Source: Lotus japonicus (lineage: Eukaryota; Streptophyta; Magnoliopsida; Fabales; Fabaceae). Taken from it: DNA of 64,000 nt. This document shows positions 41,761-52,380 of this stretch, piece by piece. The notes under the pieces are model-generated. The model saw only the letters and a program-made list of their open reading frames with translations, made no database searches and was not told the DNA's origin. Within the stretch, counting starts at the first letter, position 1; the number at the start of each line of letters is the position of its first letter. The stretch lies in the NCBI RefSeq assembly GCF_012489685.1, contig NC_080045.1, positions 13,913,648 through 13,977,647 on the forward strand. Direction: 5' to 3'. The translations under genes and the position numbers were made by a program.

Positions 41761-43075
41761 TGATAAGTGCCAAATTTACCTGATTTTCTATATTAATTTC
41801 GGCACTTATCTGTTCTAAATGTGTACGTTATCTTTCAAATTATCCCTCAATAAGGTTAATTTAGTAAGTAGATAGTTTTTATATAGATAAATGTAAGATA
41901 TGTTAGTTTTATCATTTAGACTCTTTGGTTTTTATTGTAGGAGAAAAGTCAAGAAGATCCAACCATTTGAAGATCAAAAGGGCTAAAAATATTGAAGTTC
42001 GCTTAAGCCAAAAGTTGGCTCGCTTAAGCCAAATTACATGGCAGTAGCAGTGGTTCTGGAAGACAATTTGGCTTAAGCGAGAAATGGTCTCGCTTAAGCT
42101 GAAAGACCTTACCTGAACATGAAGAATCCTCCTCGCTTAAGCGGAACCTTTATCAGCTTAAGCGAAATTGTGCCCTGTTTATAAAAGGCTCGACCAAGAT
42201 TAGAAATGGATGATCTCTTGACATATTTTGGACCTCTTAGAGAGAAAATTGCATAGAGAAGAAGGAAATGAACTTTGGGAGCTTTGATCCACCATCCATC
42301 GTGCTGGAGACACACCGAGGACGGCACGGGTCACCGCTTTCACCTTAGTTTCCTCTTGTAAGCTTTGTAAGCAATCCATGGATATGGGTTGCTAAGTTTC
42401 TTTGTTGGATTTGGATGTAGCCTTTAACTATGACTTGTTCTTCTTGATTTCTATATGAAAATATCGTTTCTATTACATGATTCAATGGTTTTCTCTTGTT
42501 CTTAATGCTATGTTTTAGTTTGCGCACCTAGAACATATCGCTTGATTCGGCGTAAGAGCGGAAGCTACAACGTCTAGAGTCCGACCTAGAGTTAACCATC
42601 TAATAAATCTAATTGCTAGGAATAGAGTTAGGTTTGTTAGTCCCTTAAACATCTGAGCTTAAAGATAACTTAGCTTTTCTATGCATGTGAGGAATCAATG
42701 TTTAGGAAAGTAAGTTATAGATATCCACTCATGTGAGGAATCAATGAAGTAGGGTAGAAATGGTGTAGATGAATCATGGATAGGAATGAATATTCATATA
42801 GAATCATAGGACACTAATAGTTAAACGGTGAACTCCAATTCCAACAGCTTTCTCTCTTGATATCAATCGTTTTACTCTCGCTTTGTTTAATTTGAATGTG
42901 TTTTGGTCACCGAAACAATTATCAACCTTTTGAAAATCTATTGCTTGGGTAATTTTACTAAAGAACAGAATTTGTGTTAGCAATTCCCTGCGGATACGAC
43001 AAAACCCTATGCTATACTACAATTGAATCTTGAGGATTTTGAAAGTAGTATCAGTGTAGAAAAAATCTCTCAACA
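41761..43075 (+). repeat. Athila LTR1 (1,315 bp)
   Basis: TGATAAGTGCCAAATTTACC ... CTCTCAACA. It is flanked by a PPT on the left and by a tRNA-Asp PBS on the right. Promoter palindromes lie at 42001-42163 and TATA at 42177-42188. It is nearly identical to LTR2 (49297-50611), which has the same length. Confidence 0.95.
42001..42188 (+). promoter_or_regulatory. Athila LTR1 promoter: three GCTTAAGC pairs plus TATA
   Basis: GCTTAAGC palindromes start at 42001, 42022, 42071, 42092, 42135 and 42156. Within each of the three pairs the spacing is exactly 21 bp. GTTTATAAAAGG follows at 42177-42188. LTR2 has the same array from 49537. Its function is unknown; two helical turns between palindromes would suit a dimeric binding protein or paired hairpins. 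Confidence 0.75.
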
Positions 43076-43078
43076 AAA

Positions 43079-43095
43079 TGGCGCCGTTGCCGGGG
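43079..43095 (+). other. Primer-binding site, tRNA-Asp (E1)
   Basis: TGGCGCCGTTGCCGGGG, three bases after the LTR. It is complementary to the 3' end of plant tRNA-Asp(GTC), the usual Athila primer. The E2 copy is at 50615-50631. Confidence 0.95.
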
Positions 43096-43227
43096 AATTG
43101 TGTCAATACAAAAGCATTGCTTTAGTTTCTTATCTTGAGCAATTGTGAATATAGTACATAGTTTTTTTTTATTTGTGTTTATCTTGTCTACTAATCTCTT
43201 TGGCTAGATTGTATTCTCACTTTGTTT

Positions 43228-45860
43228 ATGCGAGGTAAGATTCCAGCTGATCAACTCCAATACGATCCGGAAATTGAAGCTATAGCTAGGAGGAACAACA
43301 ACAAAACAAAGAAGAGAAAGCAACTTGCCAAGTCGAGGAAGAGGCAAGAATCATCAACTTCTTCAAATCAAGAACAAGGAACAATGGCTGCAGCTGGAGG
43401 TGGTGGCATTCAAGATGAAAATGCAGGTTTTGTGAATTTTACTCCGAGGAACATGACAAGGATAGGTAGACCTGCAGGCAATGAAAGACCAATGGAGATG
43501 AAGTCTGGATTGGTACAGCTGATGTACGCCAATCCATTTGCGGGTTTAGACCATGAGAATCCGCACACGCATTTGACAAAGTTCTATGAACTTTGTGGCA
43601 CGGCTGGTCTTACACAAGCTGAGGAAGAAGCTGTGTTTCTGAGGCTTTTTCCCTTGACTCTACTTGGGCAAGCAAAGGAGTGGTTTTTAGATCAACCACA
43701 AAGTAGCCTTACCGATTGGAATGAACTTGAACGGAAATTCTTTGCAAGGTATTTCTCTGATTCTAAATTTATGGATTGTAAAACTGCGATTTCTGCTTTC
43801 TCTCAGGGTGCAGGTGAAAACTTATGTGAAACTTGGGAGAGGTTTAAATCGTTGTTGAGGAAATGCCCGAACCATGAGTTTGATGCAAGGTCCCAAATCC
43901 ATATCTTTCGAAAGGGCTTGCAGCAACCAACTAGGTTGATTCTGGACGCAACATCCGGTGGTTCTTTAATGGCTAAATCGCCCATTGAAGCCATTCAAAT
44001 CATTGAAGCGATGGCCTTAAATGATCAACAAGATCAACATCACCGAGGTTCACCTAGGAGAAGAGGAATGATTGAGCTTGGAGCGACTGATGCTATGTTA
44101 GCTCAAAACAAGCAGCTCCAACAACAACTGGACGAAGTAAAGCAAACACTGAAAAATCTGCCCAAACAGCTAAAGGAGATGCATGATTCCTCTTCTAGAA
44201 AACAGGTATATATATGTGATGTTTGTGCAGGTGATCATCATACTAGTAGTTGTGATCAGAATCAAGAAGAAGTGAACTATGTGGGAAATCAGCAGAGGCA
44301 AGGTCAGTATCAAGGAAACTACCCCAGGGGAGGAAATCAAAAATATAATCAACTTTGGAGGCAAGATGCATGTCCCTCATCTAGCAGGGCACCACCATTA
44401 CCTTATCAGAATCAACAATACCAACAACCACCAGTGGATAGGACTGCAAAGCTAGAATACACTCTGAATCAATTTATGCAGGTTTCAATATCCAACCATA
44501 AAAATACTGATGCATCTATTAAAAACTTAGAAATACAGGTTGGACAGATGGCTAAACAATTGAGTCAGCTGACTACTGAGCAGAAAGGGAAGTTCCATGC
44601 CAATACAGAAGACAATCCTAGGGAGCATTGCAATGCAATATTCACAAGAAGTGGGAGAGTAGTTGGTGGAGAGGTTGATGTGGATGAAGAGAAAAATGAG
44701 AGCCATGATCCAAAAGAGAGTGAAAAAGAGGAAGAAGTTGAAAAAGAAGAAGAAAGGAATAAAAGGGAGGTTGTAGATAGAGAGGAAAAGAAAAAGAGTG
44801 AAAACCATGAGAAAAAGAAAGAGATTGAGGAAGTCAGATGGAGTCCACCTATCCAACGCTTGCCATATCCTCCAAATTCTAAAAAGATTGATCATGAGAG
44901 GCAAAAGAGGAGATTTCTAGATATTTTCAGGCATTTGAACATCACAATGCCATTTTCTGAGGCATTGGAGCAAATTCCCTCCTATGGCAAGTACATGAAA
45001 GAGCTTTTGAACAAAAAGGACAGGTTGAAAGCACTGCATGAAGATGAGGTGATTCAACTCAATGGACGTTGTAGTGCAATTCTACAACGCTTACCACCTC
45101 CAAAGCATAGAAGTTCCAAGAGTCTTGTCTTGCCGGTTAAACTTGACAACAATCAATCCTGTAATGCACTGATAGACTCTGGGGCTACTATCAATTTAAT
45201 GCCTCTTTCCTTGCTGAAAAGGTTGGGAGATGTGGAAGTAGAGCCTACAGGGATGACGCTGCAACTAGCTGATAAATCAGTCAAATTACCTCAAGGAATT
45301 GCAGAGAATGTGACTGCGATGGTGGAGCAGCTAAATTTCCCAATAGACTTTGTGGTTGTAGATGTTCCTGAAGACAAAGAGATCCCAATCATTTTAGAGA
45401 TGCCATTCATTATCACTGCCAGGATAGCATTTGATGTAGATACTGGGATCCAAAAGGTGAGACAAGGTGAAGATGAGGTACATTTACAGTTTTTAGTGAT
45501 AATCATCACCGACAAAGCAAAGGTATGGTTTCTTTAATTAAAAATGTTGGTTTTGATTTGGAAAAATTATTTGATGAGCATGATCCATCATCATCTTCAA
45601 CCGATGCATCAAATCACTTGTCTGAGCTTGAAAATGAAAAAATTAAACATTCTGAAAATAAAAATTGTGATTTTGATGCTAAAGAGGATGTGAAGGATGG
45701 ATTAGGGAAGAAAGGAAGGATGAGAAAGAAGAAAAAGTTTTCTAAGATGTGGAAGGTTGTGACTACGTGTCAAAAGTGCTTCAAAGAACTTCTGAAAAAG
45801 GAGAAGAAACCAAAGAGGAAGAAGGGAACCATTCTCTCCTCTTGTCTTTGGTCTCCTTGA
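43228..45860 (+). pseudogene. gag-pro: gag-protease of Athila E1 (frameshifted near 45483)
   Basis: The ATG at 43228 starts MRGKIPADQLQ; the frame is open upstream but has no ATG. Domains: retrotransposon gag capsid region (NPFAGLDHENPHTHLTKF ... GGSLMAKSPIEAIQIIEAM) at about residues 85-270; zinc knuckle C-x2-C-x3-H-x4-C (CDVCAGDHHTSSC) near 330; glutamate/lysine-rich linker (about 490-535); retropepsin-like protease with LIDSGATINLMP (aspartate near residue 650). Compared with E2, one T is missing in the run at 45483-45485, which ends the frame at 45537. The remaining C-terminal part, an acidic then lysine-rich tail of about 110 codons, continues at 45525-45860. No reverse transcriptase or integrase follows. 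Confidence 0.88.
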
Positions 45861-45877
45861 CAAATTGAATTTCAAAG

Positions 45878-45924
45878 CGTCAAGCTATTGACGTTAAAGA
45901 CGCGCTTCCTGGGAGGCAACCCAG
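45878..45924 (+). other. Conserved Athila double hairpin after protease (E1)
   Basis: CGTCAA-GCTA-TTGACG (45878-45893) and CTGGG-AGGCAA-CCCAG (45909-45924) form two small stem-loops. This element, ending in GGGAGGCAACCCA, is characteristic of the end of the gag-pol region in Athila-type elements. Here it directly follows gag-protease. The E2 copy is at about 55880-55926. Confidence 0.7.
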
Positions 45925-46970
45925 TGTTTTAATGTGATTTTCTTGTTCTTATGTGTTTTAGGCTTTTAGTAAGTTTAGTGTGAAGTTGTGCTTAAATTTG
46001 TATATTTATGTGCTTCACAAGTTTAATTTAGAGTTTTGAGTGTGTTCAAAGGCTTGGAAATCAATGATTTGATGGATTTGTAAAAGATAGGGTTGTGACT
46101 TGTTTTTGCATGTGAACTTGAGTAAATTATGCATCCTGTGATTTTATGTTTAAAACCTGAGTTTCAAAGTTATATCAGGTCTAATTTGATGCTTACCATG
46201 CATATGAATTGATGATTTTTGAGGTTGGTGTGTTTTGAGAAAATTGAGGTATGTAGTAGTGTGCTCATGATGAAAAACAAGTCACTCTAGGTGATTTTCT
46301 GCATTAACTGTGCAAAATTGCTTTCCATAACTTTTGATCAAACTCATGTTTGTGATTTAATGTTAGTTTTCAAATATTAGAATAGGAACCAATGTGAAAA
46401 TTTAGGCTTTGAAGTGAAAGTGCATTAAGACTGCTCATTGTGTAGTTTTCTTGATCGTGGAGTGTGCCATATGGGGATGTACTTCAGCTGTGCAGTTTAA
46501 GGCCTCTCACAAGTTTTAAATGATATGAATGGTGAGTCTAAGGACTTAGAAAGCTAGGAAAATGTGAAAAGAAGAAATTGAGGTGTTGGGTTGTGAAAAT
46601 AGCAGAATTGTGTGTAAAGGATGAGTTAGAGTATGAAATAAGAATCTTGTGTCTCTTTTCATGATTTTAGTCTTCACACAAGTTTCTTAGATGATAAGTA
46701 AGTGGTTTATCCTCACATGAAGCATTGAGAATTGATGAATCAAAATTTGAGGTATCCACTTGTGTAAATAGTCAAAAAGAGGGCTAAATTGAATTCATGT
46801 TCTTTAATGATTAACATGTGGAATTCAAGTGAATCACAGGTTTAAGTTGAAGATAGAAATGCCTCATTATGATTGAAAATCAAGGAAGAAGAGAAATACA
46901 AATTTTGGAGGTTAGACTTGTGAATTTTGGCAAGACTTAACAGTGTTATGCTGCATAATTACAGGTACTT
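45925..46970. other. Noncoding internal region of Athila E1
   Basis: About 1 kb without meaningful ORFs, shared almost unchanged with E2 (55927-56859). It is the post-pol region typical of Athila elements. Confidence 0.7.
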
Positions 46971-46971
46971 C

Positions 46972-47156
46972 GCTTAAGCCAGCCAAATGATCGCTTAAGC
47001 TAAAATCAGAAAGCAGTTATAGTGTACCAGGGTTCAATTTCGCTTAAGCCAGAGCAAGTTCCGCTTAAGCGACACTCTAAAGAAAAGATAGCACACAAGA
47101 ACTGGCAAGTTCGCTTAAGCCTGAAAATTCTCGCTTAAGCGAGATACCTATTAAAT
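46972..47156 (+). promoter_or_regulatory. Internal cluster of GCTTAAGC pairs with TATA-like box (E1)
   Basis: GCTTAAGC palindromes start at 46972, 46993, 47042, 47063, 47113 and 47133, giving pair spacings of 21, 21 and 20 bp. An AT-rich TATTAAATAAAA box follows at about 47149-47160, then a CACTCACTC/CT-rich leader. The layout copies that of the LTR promoter, suggesting a second promoter for a downstream env-like transcript. Confidence 0.5.
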
Positions 47157-47401
47157 AAAAAAATCACTCACTCTTTAAAACACAAACCCCACTCTCACAC
47201 ACAATCACGTATCACTTCCTCTCACACACAAGAGCACGTAACTTGGTTCCATTGCACACACATGAGCAGGATTTTAAACTCCTTGGTTCCGGTTTCTCCA
47301 TTCTCTCCCTTTCAATTGTACTTGTAAATTGGGGATTTTGGTTGTCTACTTCTCAGGTAAAGTTTTCTCATTCCTCCCTCAATTTGATTTCACATTCTAG
47401 A

Positions 47402-47834
47402 GCTCTAAATTTGGAGATTTTGATTGTGCAAGCACTGATGAGCATTGAGGAATTTGTGGTCTCATTAGGAAAAGAATTGCATGCTTTGAATAGGACTGTT
47501 TGAGGCTCTTAAGTTTGGTTACGGGATTGTAAACTCAAATTGTTATATGCTTCATATGTTAAAGGTTGTGCACCCTAGGTGTTTGACAAAATGCATGAAT
47601 GAAAATGTTAAAATTGTCTTCTACCTAATGCATGAGATCTAGGCTGTTCAGGAGCAAATGTTGCAGCACAGACAGGGTCGTGATGCTTGGCCTGAGGACA
47701 GGCCGAATTCCAGGGAGGAGGAGAGAGCTGCTGGACATGGAGATGGAGATGAAGCTACTACTTCTGCAGCAGCTAACTTGAGAGCTAATGATTACATGAT
47801 TGCTGTTCAGGAGCAGGATGGAGTTGAGGATTGA
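47402..47834 (+). pseudogene. env-like remnant of Athila E1, possibly two exons
   Basis: After an acceptor-like TTCTAG at 47400 the frame is open (ALNLEILIVQALMSIEEF ... KELHALNRT) to a GTTTGAG donor-like site at 47497-47503. A second open stretch of 63 codons begins after ATCTAG at 47643 (AVQEQMLQHRQGRDAW ... MIAVQEQDGVED) and ends with TGA at 47832-47834. The position, between the pol end and the 3' LTR of an Athila element, is that of the env-like ORF, and the sequence could be its C-terminal part. Splicing and identity are inference; no signal peptide or membrane span remains. Confidence 0.35.
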
Positions 47835-49296
47835 TGACCACAGCCACTCATCCAAGTTCATTTTTATTTTCCGTCATTTCACTTTCTAACTAGTAGTACT
47901 TTCCTTGGTTTTGGTTTTTATTTTGCTGTGTTCTTAATTTCTAGCACATGTTTTGAATTTTGGATTATGAGTTTGTTTTGCTCACTGTTCTGAGTTGCAA
48001 ATGATTGGCTGTTGGTTTAGGTAATGAGCATGGGCTATGAAATGCTAAGTTGAGCATGATGTGTGTTTTTAAAAGTTCTTAGTTCATTGTGATTGAACTA
48101 ACTTGGTGTCATTATATGATATGAATGCATCATTCACATGAATGTCATAGGCTCATTTTGAAAATGCTTGAAATCAGGGACTCCTGAGCCTAGTGAGGAG
48201 TGTAGCCAAACACTTGGTGAGATTCGAGAGATTCGCCATTGTTTTGCACAGTTTTACTTGTTTGAGTCTCTAACTATTGAATTGCATGGGAATGATAGAA
48301 AATGATCAAGGCAATTTTGTTCTTTAGTGTACATAAACTACTTAGCCAAATAAGCCTACCATTGATTAGGAATTCCAATTGCACCCATTTTGAGCCTAAA
48401 TGGAAATTTTGTTGTTCTTTGTGTATGATCCCGAACTTAAATGACAAAAAAAAAAAAAACAAACAATGTTTCTCCCATACTTTTTAAGTTAAGAGAGCAT
48501 TTATGTGAGGATTGTATGCTAATGTGCTAAGTTGGGGGGAGTGAAGGCTTTGATATATTTTTGCAGTTTTCTATCCTTTGTATATATAATGTTTGAAAAA
48601 AAAAATGCTTGTGCATAGTCTATCTAAAAACAAAAAAAAAACAAAAAAAAAAAACAAAAGAAAAGAAAAGAAAAAATGATTGGAAAAGAATGGAAATGAG
48701 AAGAAAAGGGGTTTATGTGCATGAAATTGTGTAAAAGGGGTGAAAAAAGAGGGTTGGTAGAAGGAGAGTGAAAAATGTTCATAATTTTTGCATGAATCCA
48801 AATGTAATTGCTCTCTTGACTTGAAAATATCTTGAAATCTAGAAAAACCAATTTTCTTGATAACCCTAGCCACATTACAACCCAGAAAGACCTTTGTGAT
48901 TTTTGAGTTTCCATGCAGTTTTAATAGTTGATGAGACAGGTAACAAGTTTGACATGTTGTGAATCAATGGCTGAATAGTGTGAAACACTTACCTCATAGA
49001 GAATTGAAGAGTAGTGAATAGTTTGATGAGAATTTGAATGGTTCCCTGATTGAAGAGTATTGGATTCAATGTTATGCCAATGATTTCATGCTGGTGTGTT
49101 TTTGTATCATTACTGTAACCATTTGTTGTGGGCTTCACATGTTCTAGTTGGTAATTGATGCTTGAATCATGCTTGTGAAAAGAAACTTTGACATTAGTAG
49201 TTCATAAGCCATGCTTGTTCAAGAACCTTTGTGAATATGTTTTGTTAGCCAATACCTTTTGTTTGAGGACAAACAAAGTTTCAAGTTTGGGGGAGT
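47835..49296. other. 3' noncoding region of Athila E1
   Basis: AT-rich, with homopolymer A and AAAAG-rich runs (48447-48462, 48630-48670), a GGGGGGAGTG purine tract (48532-48541) and the LTR-adjacent PPT ending at 49296. No ORF is supported. Confidence 0.7.
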
Positions 49297-50611
49297 TGAT
49301 AAGTGCCAAATTTACCTGATTTTCTATATTAATTTCGGCACTTATCTGTTCTAAATGTGTACGTTATCTTTCAAATTATCCCTCAATAAGGTTAATTTAG
49401 TAAGTAGATAGTTTTTATATAGATAAATGTAAGATATGTTAGTTTTATCATTTAGACTCTTTGGTTTTTATTGTAGGAGAAAAGTCAAGAAGATCCAACC
49501 ATTTGAAGATCAAAAGGGCTAAAAATATTGAAGTTCGCTTAAGCCCAAAGTTGGCTCGCTTAAGCCAAATTACATGGCAGTAGCAGTGGTTCTGGAAGAC
49601 AATTTGGCTTAAGCGAGAAATGGTCTCGCTTAAGCTGAAAGACCTTACCTGAACATGAAGAATCCTCCTCGCTTAAGCGGAACCTTTATCAGCTTAAGCG
49701 AAATTGTGCCCTGTTTATAAAAGGCTCGACCAAGATTAGAAATGGATGATGTCTTGACATATTTTGGACCTCTTAGAGAGAAAATTGCATAGAGAAGAAG
49801 GAAAGGAACTTTGGGAGCTTTGATCCACCATCCATCGTGCTGGAGACACACCGAGGACGGCACGGGTCACCGCTTTCACCTTAGTTTCCTCTTGTAAGCT
49901 TTGTAAGCAATCCATGGATATGGGTTGCTAAGTTTCTTTGTTGGATTTGGATGTAGCCTTTAACTATGACTTGTTCTTCTTGATTTCTATATGAAAATAT
50001 CGTTTCTATTACATGATTCAATGGTTTTCTCCTGTTCTTAATGCTATGTTTTAGTTTGCGCACCTAGAACATATCGCTTGATTCGGCGTAAGAGCGGAAG
50101 CTACAACGTCTAGAGTCCGACCTAGAGTTAACCATCTAATAAATCTAATTGCTAGGAATAGAGTTAGGTTTGTTAGTCCCTTAAACATCTGAGCTTAAAG
50201 ATAACTTAGCTTTTCTATGCATGTGAGGAATCAATGTTTAGGAAAGTAAGTTATAGATATCCACTCATGTGAGGAATCAATGAAGTAGGGTAGAAATGGT
50301 GTAGATGAATCATGGATAGGAATGAATATTCATATAGAATCATAGGACACTAATAGTTAAACGGTGAACTCCAATTCCAACAGCTTTCTCTCTTGATATC
50401 AATCGTTTTACTCTCGCTTTGTTTAATTTGAATGTGTTTTGGTCACCGAAACAATTATCAACCTTTTGAAAATCTATTGCTTGGGTAATTTTACTAAAGA
50501 ACAGAATTTGTGTTAGCAATTCCCTGCGGATACGACAAAACCCTATGTTATACTACAATTGAATCTTGAGGATTTTGAAAGTAGTATCAGTGTAGAAAAA
50601 ATCTCTCAACA
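49297..50611 (+). repeat. Athila LTR2 (1,315 bp)
   Basis: Same length and termini as LTR1, with scattered substitutions. The palindrome array starts at 49537 with 21-bp pair spacing and TATA at about 49713. It serves as the 3' LTR of E1 and at the same time the 5' LTR of E2 (PBS at 50615). Confidence 0.95.
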
Positions 50612-50763
50612 AAATGGCGCCGTTGCCGGGGAATTGTGTCAATACAAAAGCATTGCTTTAGTTTCTTATCTTGAGCAATTGTGAATATAGTACATAGTTT
50701 TTTTTTATTTGTGTTTATCTTGTCTACTAATCTCTTTGGCTAGATTGTATTCTCACTTTGTTT

Positions 50764-52375
50764 ATGCGAGGTAAGATTCCAGCTGATCAACTCCAATACG
50801 ATCCGGAAATTGAAGCTATAGCTAGGAGGAACAACAACAAAACAAAGAGGAGAAAGCAACTTGCCAAGTCGAGGAAGAGGCAAGAATCATCAACTTCTTC
50901 AAATCAAGAACAAGGAACAATGGCTGCAGCTGGAGGAGGTGGCATTCAAGATGAAAATGCAGGTTTTGTGAATTTTACTCCGAGGAACATGACAAGGATA
51001 GGTAGACCTGCAGGCAATGAAAGACCAATGGAGATGAAGTCTGGATTGGTACAGCTGATGTACGCCAATCCATTTGCGGGATTAGACCATGAGAATCCGC
51101 ACACGCATTTGACAAAGTTCTATGAACTTTGTGGCACGGCTGGTCTTACACAAGCTGAGGAAGAAGCTGTGTTTCTGAGGCTTTTTCCCTTGACTCTACT
51201 TGGGCAAGCAAAGGAGTGGTTTTTAGATCAACCACAAAGTAGCCTTACCGATTGGAATGAACTTGAACGGAAATTCTTTGCAAGGTATTTCTCTGATTCT
51301 AAATTTATGGATTGTAAAACTGCGATTTCTGCTTTCTCTCAGGGTGCAGGTGAAAACTTATGTGAAACTTGGGAGAGGTTTAAATCGTTGTTGAGGAAAT
51401 GCCCGAACCATGAGTTTGATGCAAGGTCCCAAATCCATATCTTTCGAAAGGGCTTGCAGCAACCAACTAGGTTGATTCTGGACGCAACATCTGGTGGTTC
51501 TTTAATGGCTAAATCGCCCATTGAAGCCATTCAAATCATTGAAGCGATGGCCTTAAATGATCAACAAGATCAACATCACCGAGGTTCACCTAGGAGAAGA
51601 GGAATGATTGAGCTTGGAGCGATTGATGCTATGTTAGCTCAAAACAAGCAGCTCCAACAACAACTGGACGAAGTAAAGCAAACACTAAAAAATCTGCCCA
51701 AACAGCTAAAGGAGATGCATGATTCCTCTTCTAGAAAACAGGTATATATATGTGATGTTTGTGCAGGTGATCATCATACTAGTAGTTGTGATCAGAATCA
51801 AGAAGAAGTGAACTATGTGGGAAATCAGCAGAGGCAAGGTCAGTATCAAGGAAACTACCCCAGGGGAGGAAATCAAAAATATAATCAACTTTGGAGGCAA
51901 GATGCATGTCCCTCATCTAGCATGGCACCACCATTACCTTATCAGAATCAACAATACCAACAACCACCAGTGGATAGGACTTCAAAGCTAGAATACACTC
52001 TGAATCAATTTATGCAGGTTTCAATATCCAACCATAAAAATACTGATGCATCTATTAAAAACTTAGAAATACAGGTTGGACAGATGGCTAAAAATTGAGT
52101 CAGCTGACTACTGAGCAGAAAGGGAAGTTCCATGCCAATACAGAAGACAATCCCAAGGAGCATTGCAATGCAATATTCACAAGAAGTGGGAGAGTAGTTG
52201 GTGGAGAGGTTGATGTGGATGAAGAGAAAAATGAGAGCCATGATCCAAAAGAGAGTGAAAAAGAGGAAGAAGTTGAAAAAGAAGAAGAAAGGAATAAAAG
52301 GGAGGTTGTAGATAGAGAGGAAAAGAAAAAGAGTGAAAACCATGAGAAAAAGAAAGAGATTGAGGAAGTCAGGTG
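50764..52375 (+). pseudogene. gag: gag of Athila E2 (frameshifted, interrupted)
   Basis: Nearly identical to E1 gag: capsid region, zinc knuckle CDVCAGDHHTSSC, and glutamate/lysine linker. One C is missing near 52090 (CTAAAAATTGAG for CTAAACAATTGAG), which ends the frame at 52098. The original frame continues to the insertion at 52381. Protease follows the inserted LTR at 54849. Confidence 0.9.
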
Positions 52376-52380
52376 GAGTC

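Larger units (their letters stand above)
41761..50611 (+). mobile_element. Athila element E1, gag-protease only
   Basis: LTR1, PBS, gag-protease, a conserved pair of hairpins, a 3.4-kb noncoding region with an env-like remnant, PPT, LTR2: 8,851 bp. RT, RNase H and integrase are absent although the sequence around the expected site is not obviously broken, so this is a non-autonomous derivative of an Athila element. It shares LTR1 with E0 and LTR2 with E2. Confidence 0.9.

Noticed and set aside
43222..43227. Athila gag start at TTG 43222
   Set aside because: Two codons later there is an ATG (43228); a non-AUG start is not needed.
47402..47834. Functional Athila env gene
   Set aside because: Only two short open stretches remain, without signal peptide or membrane segment; annotated as a remnant.
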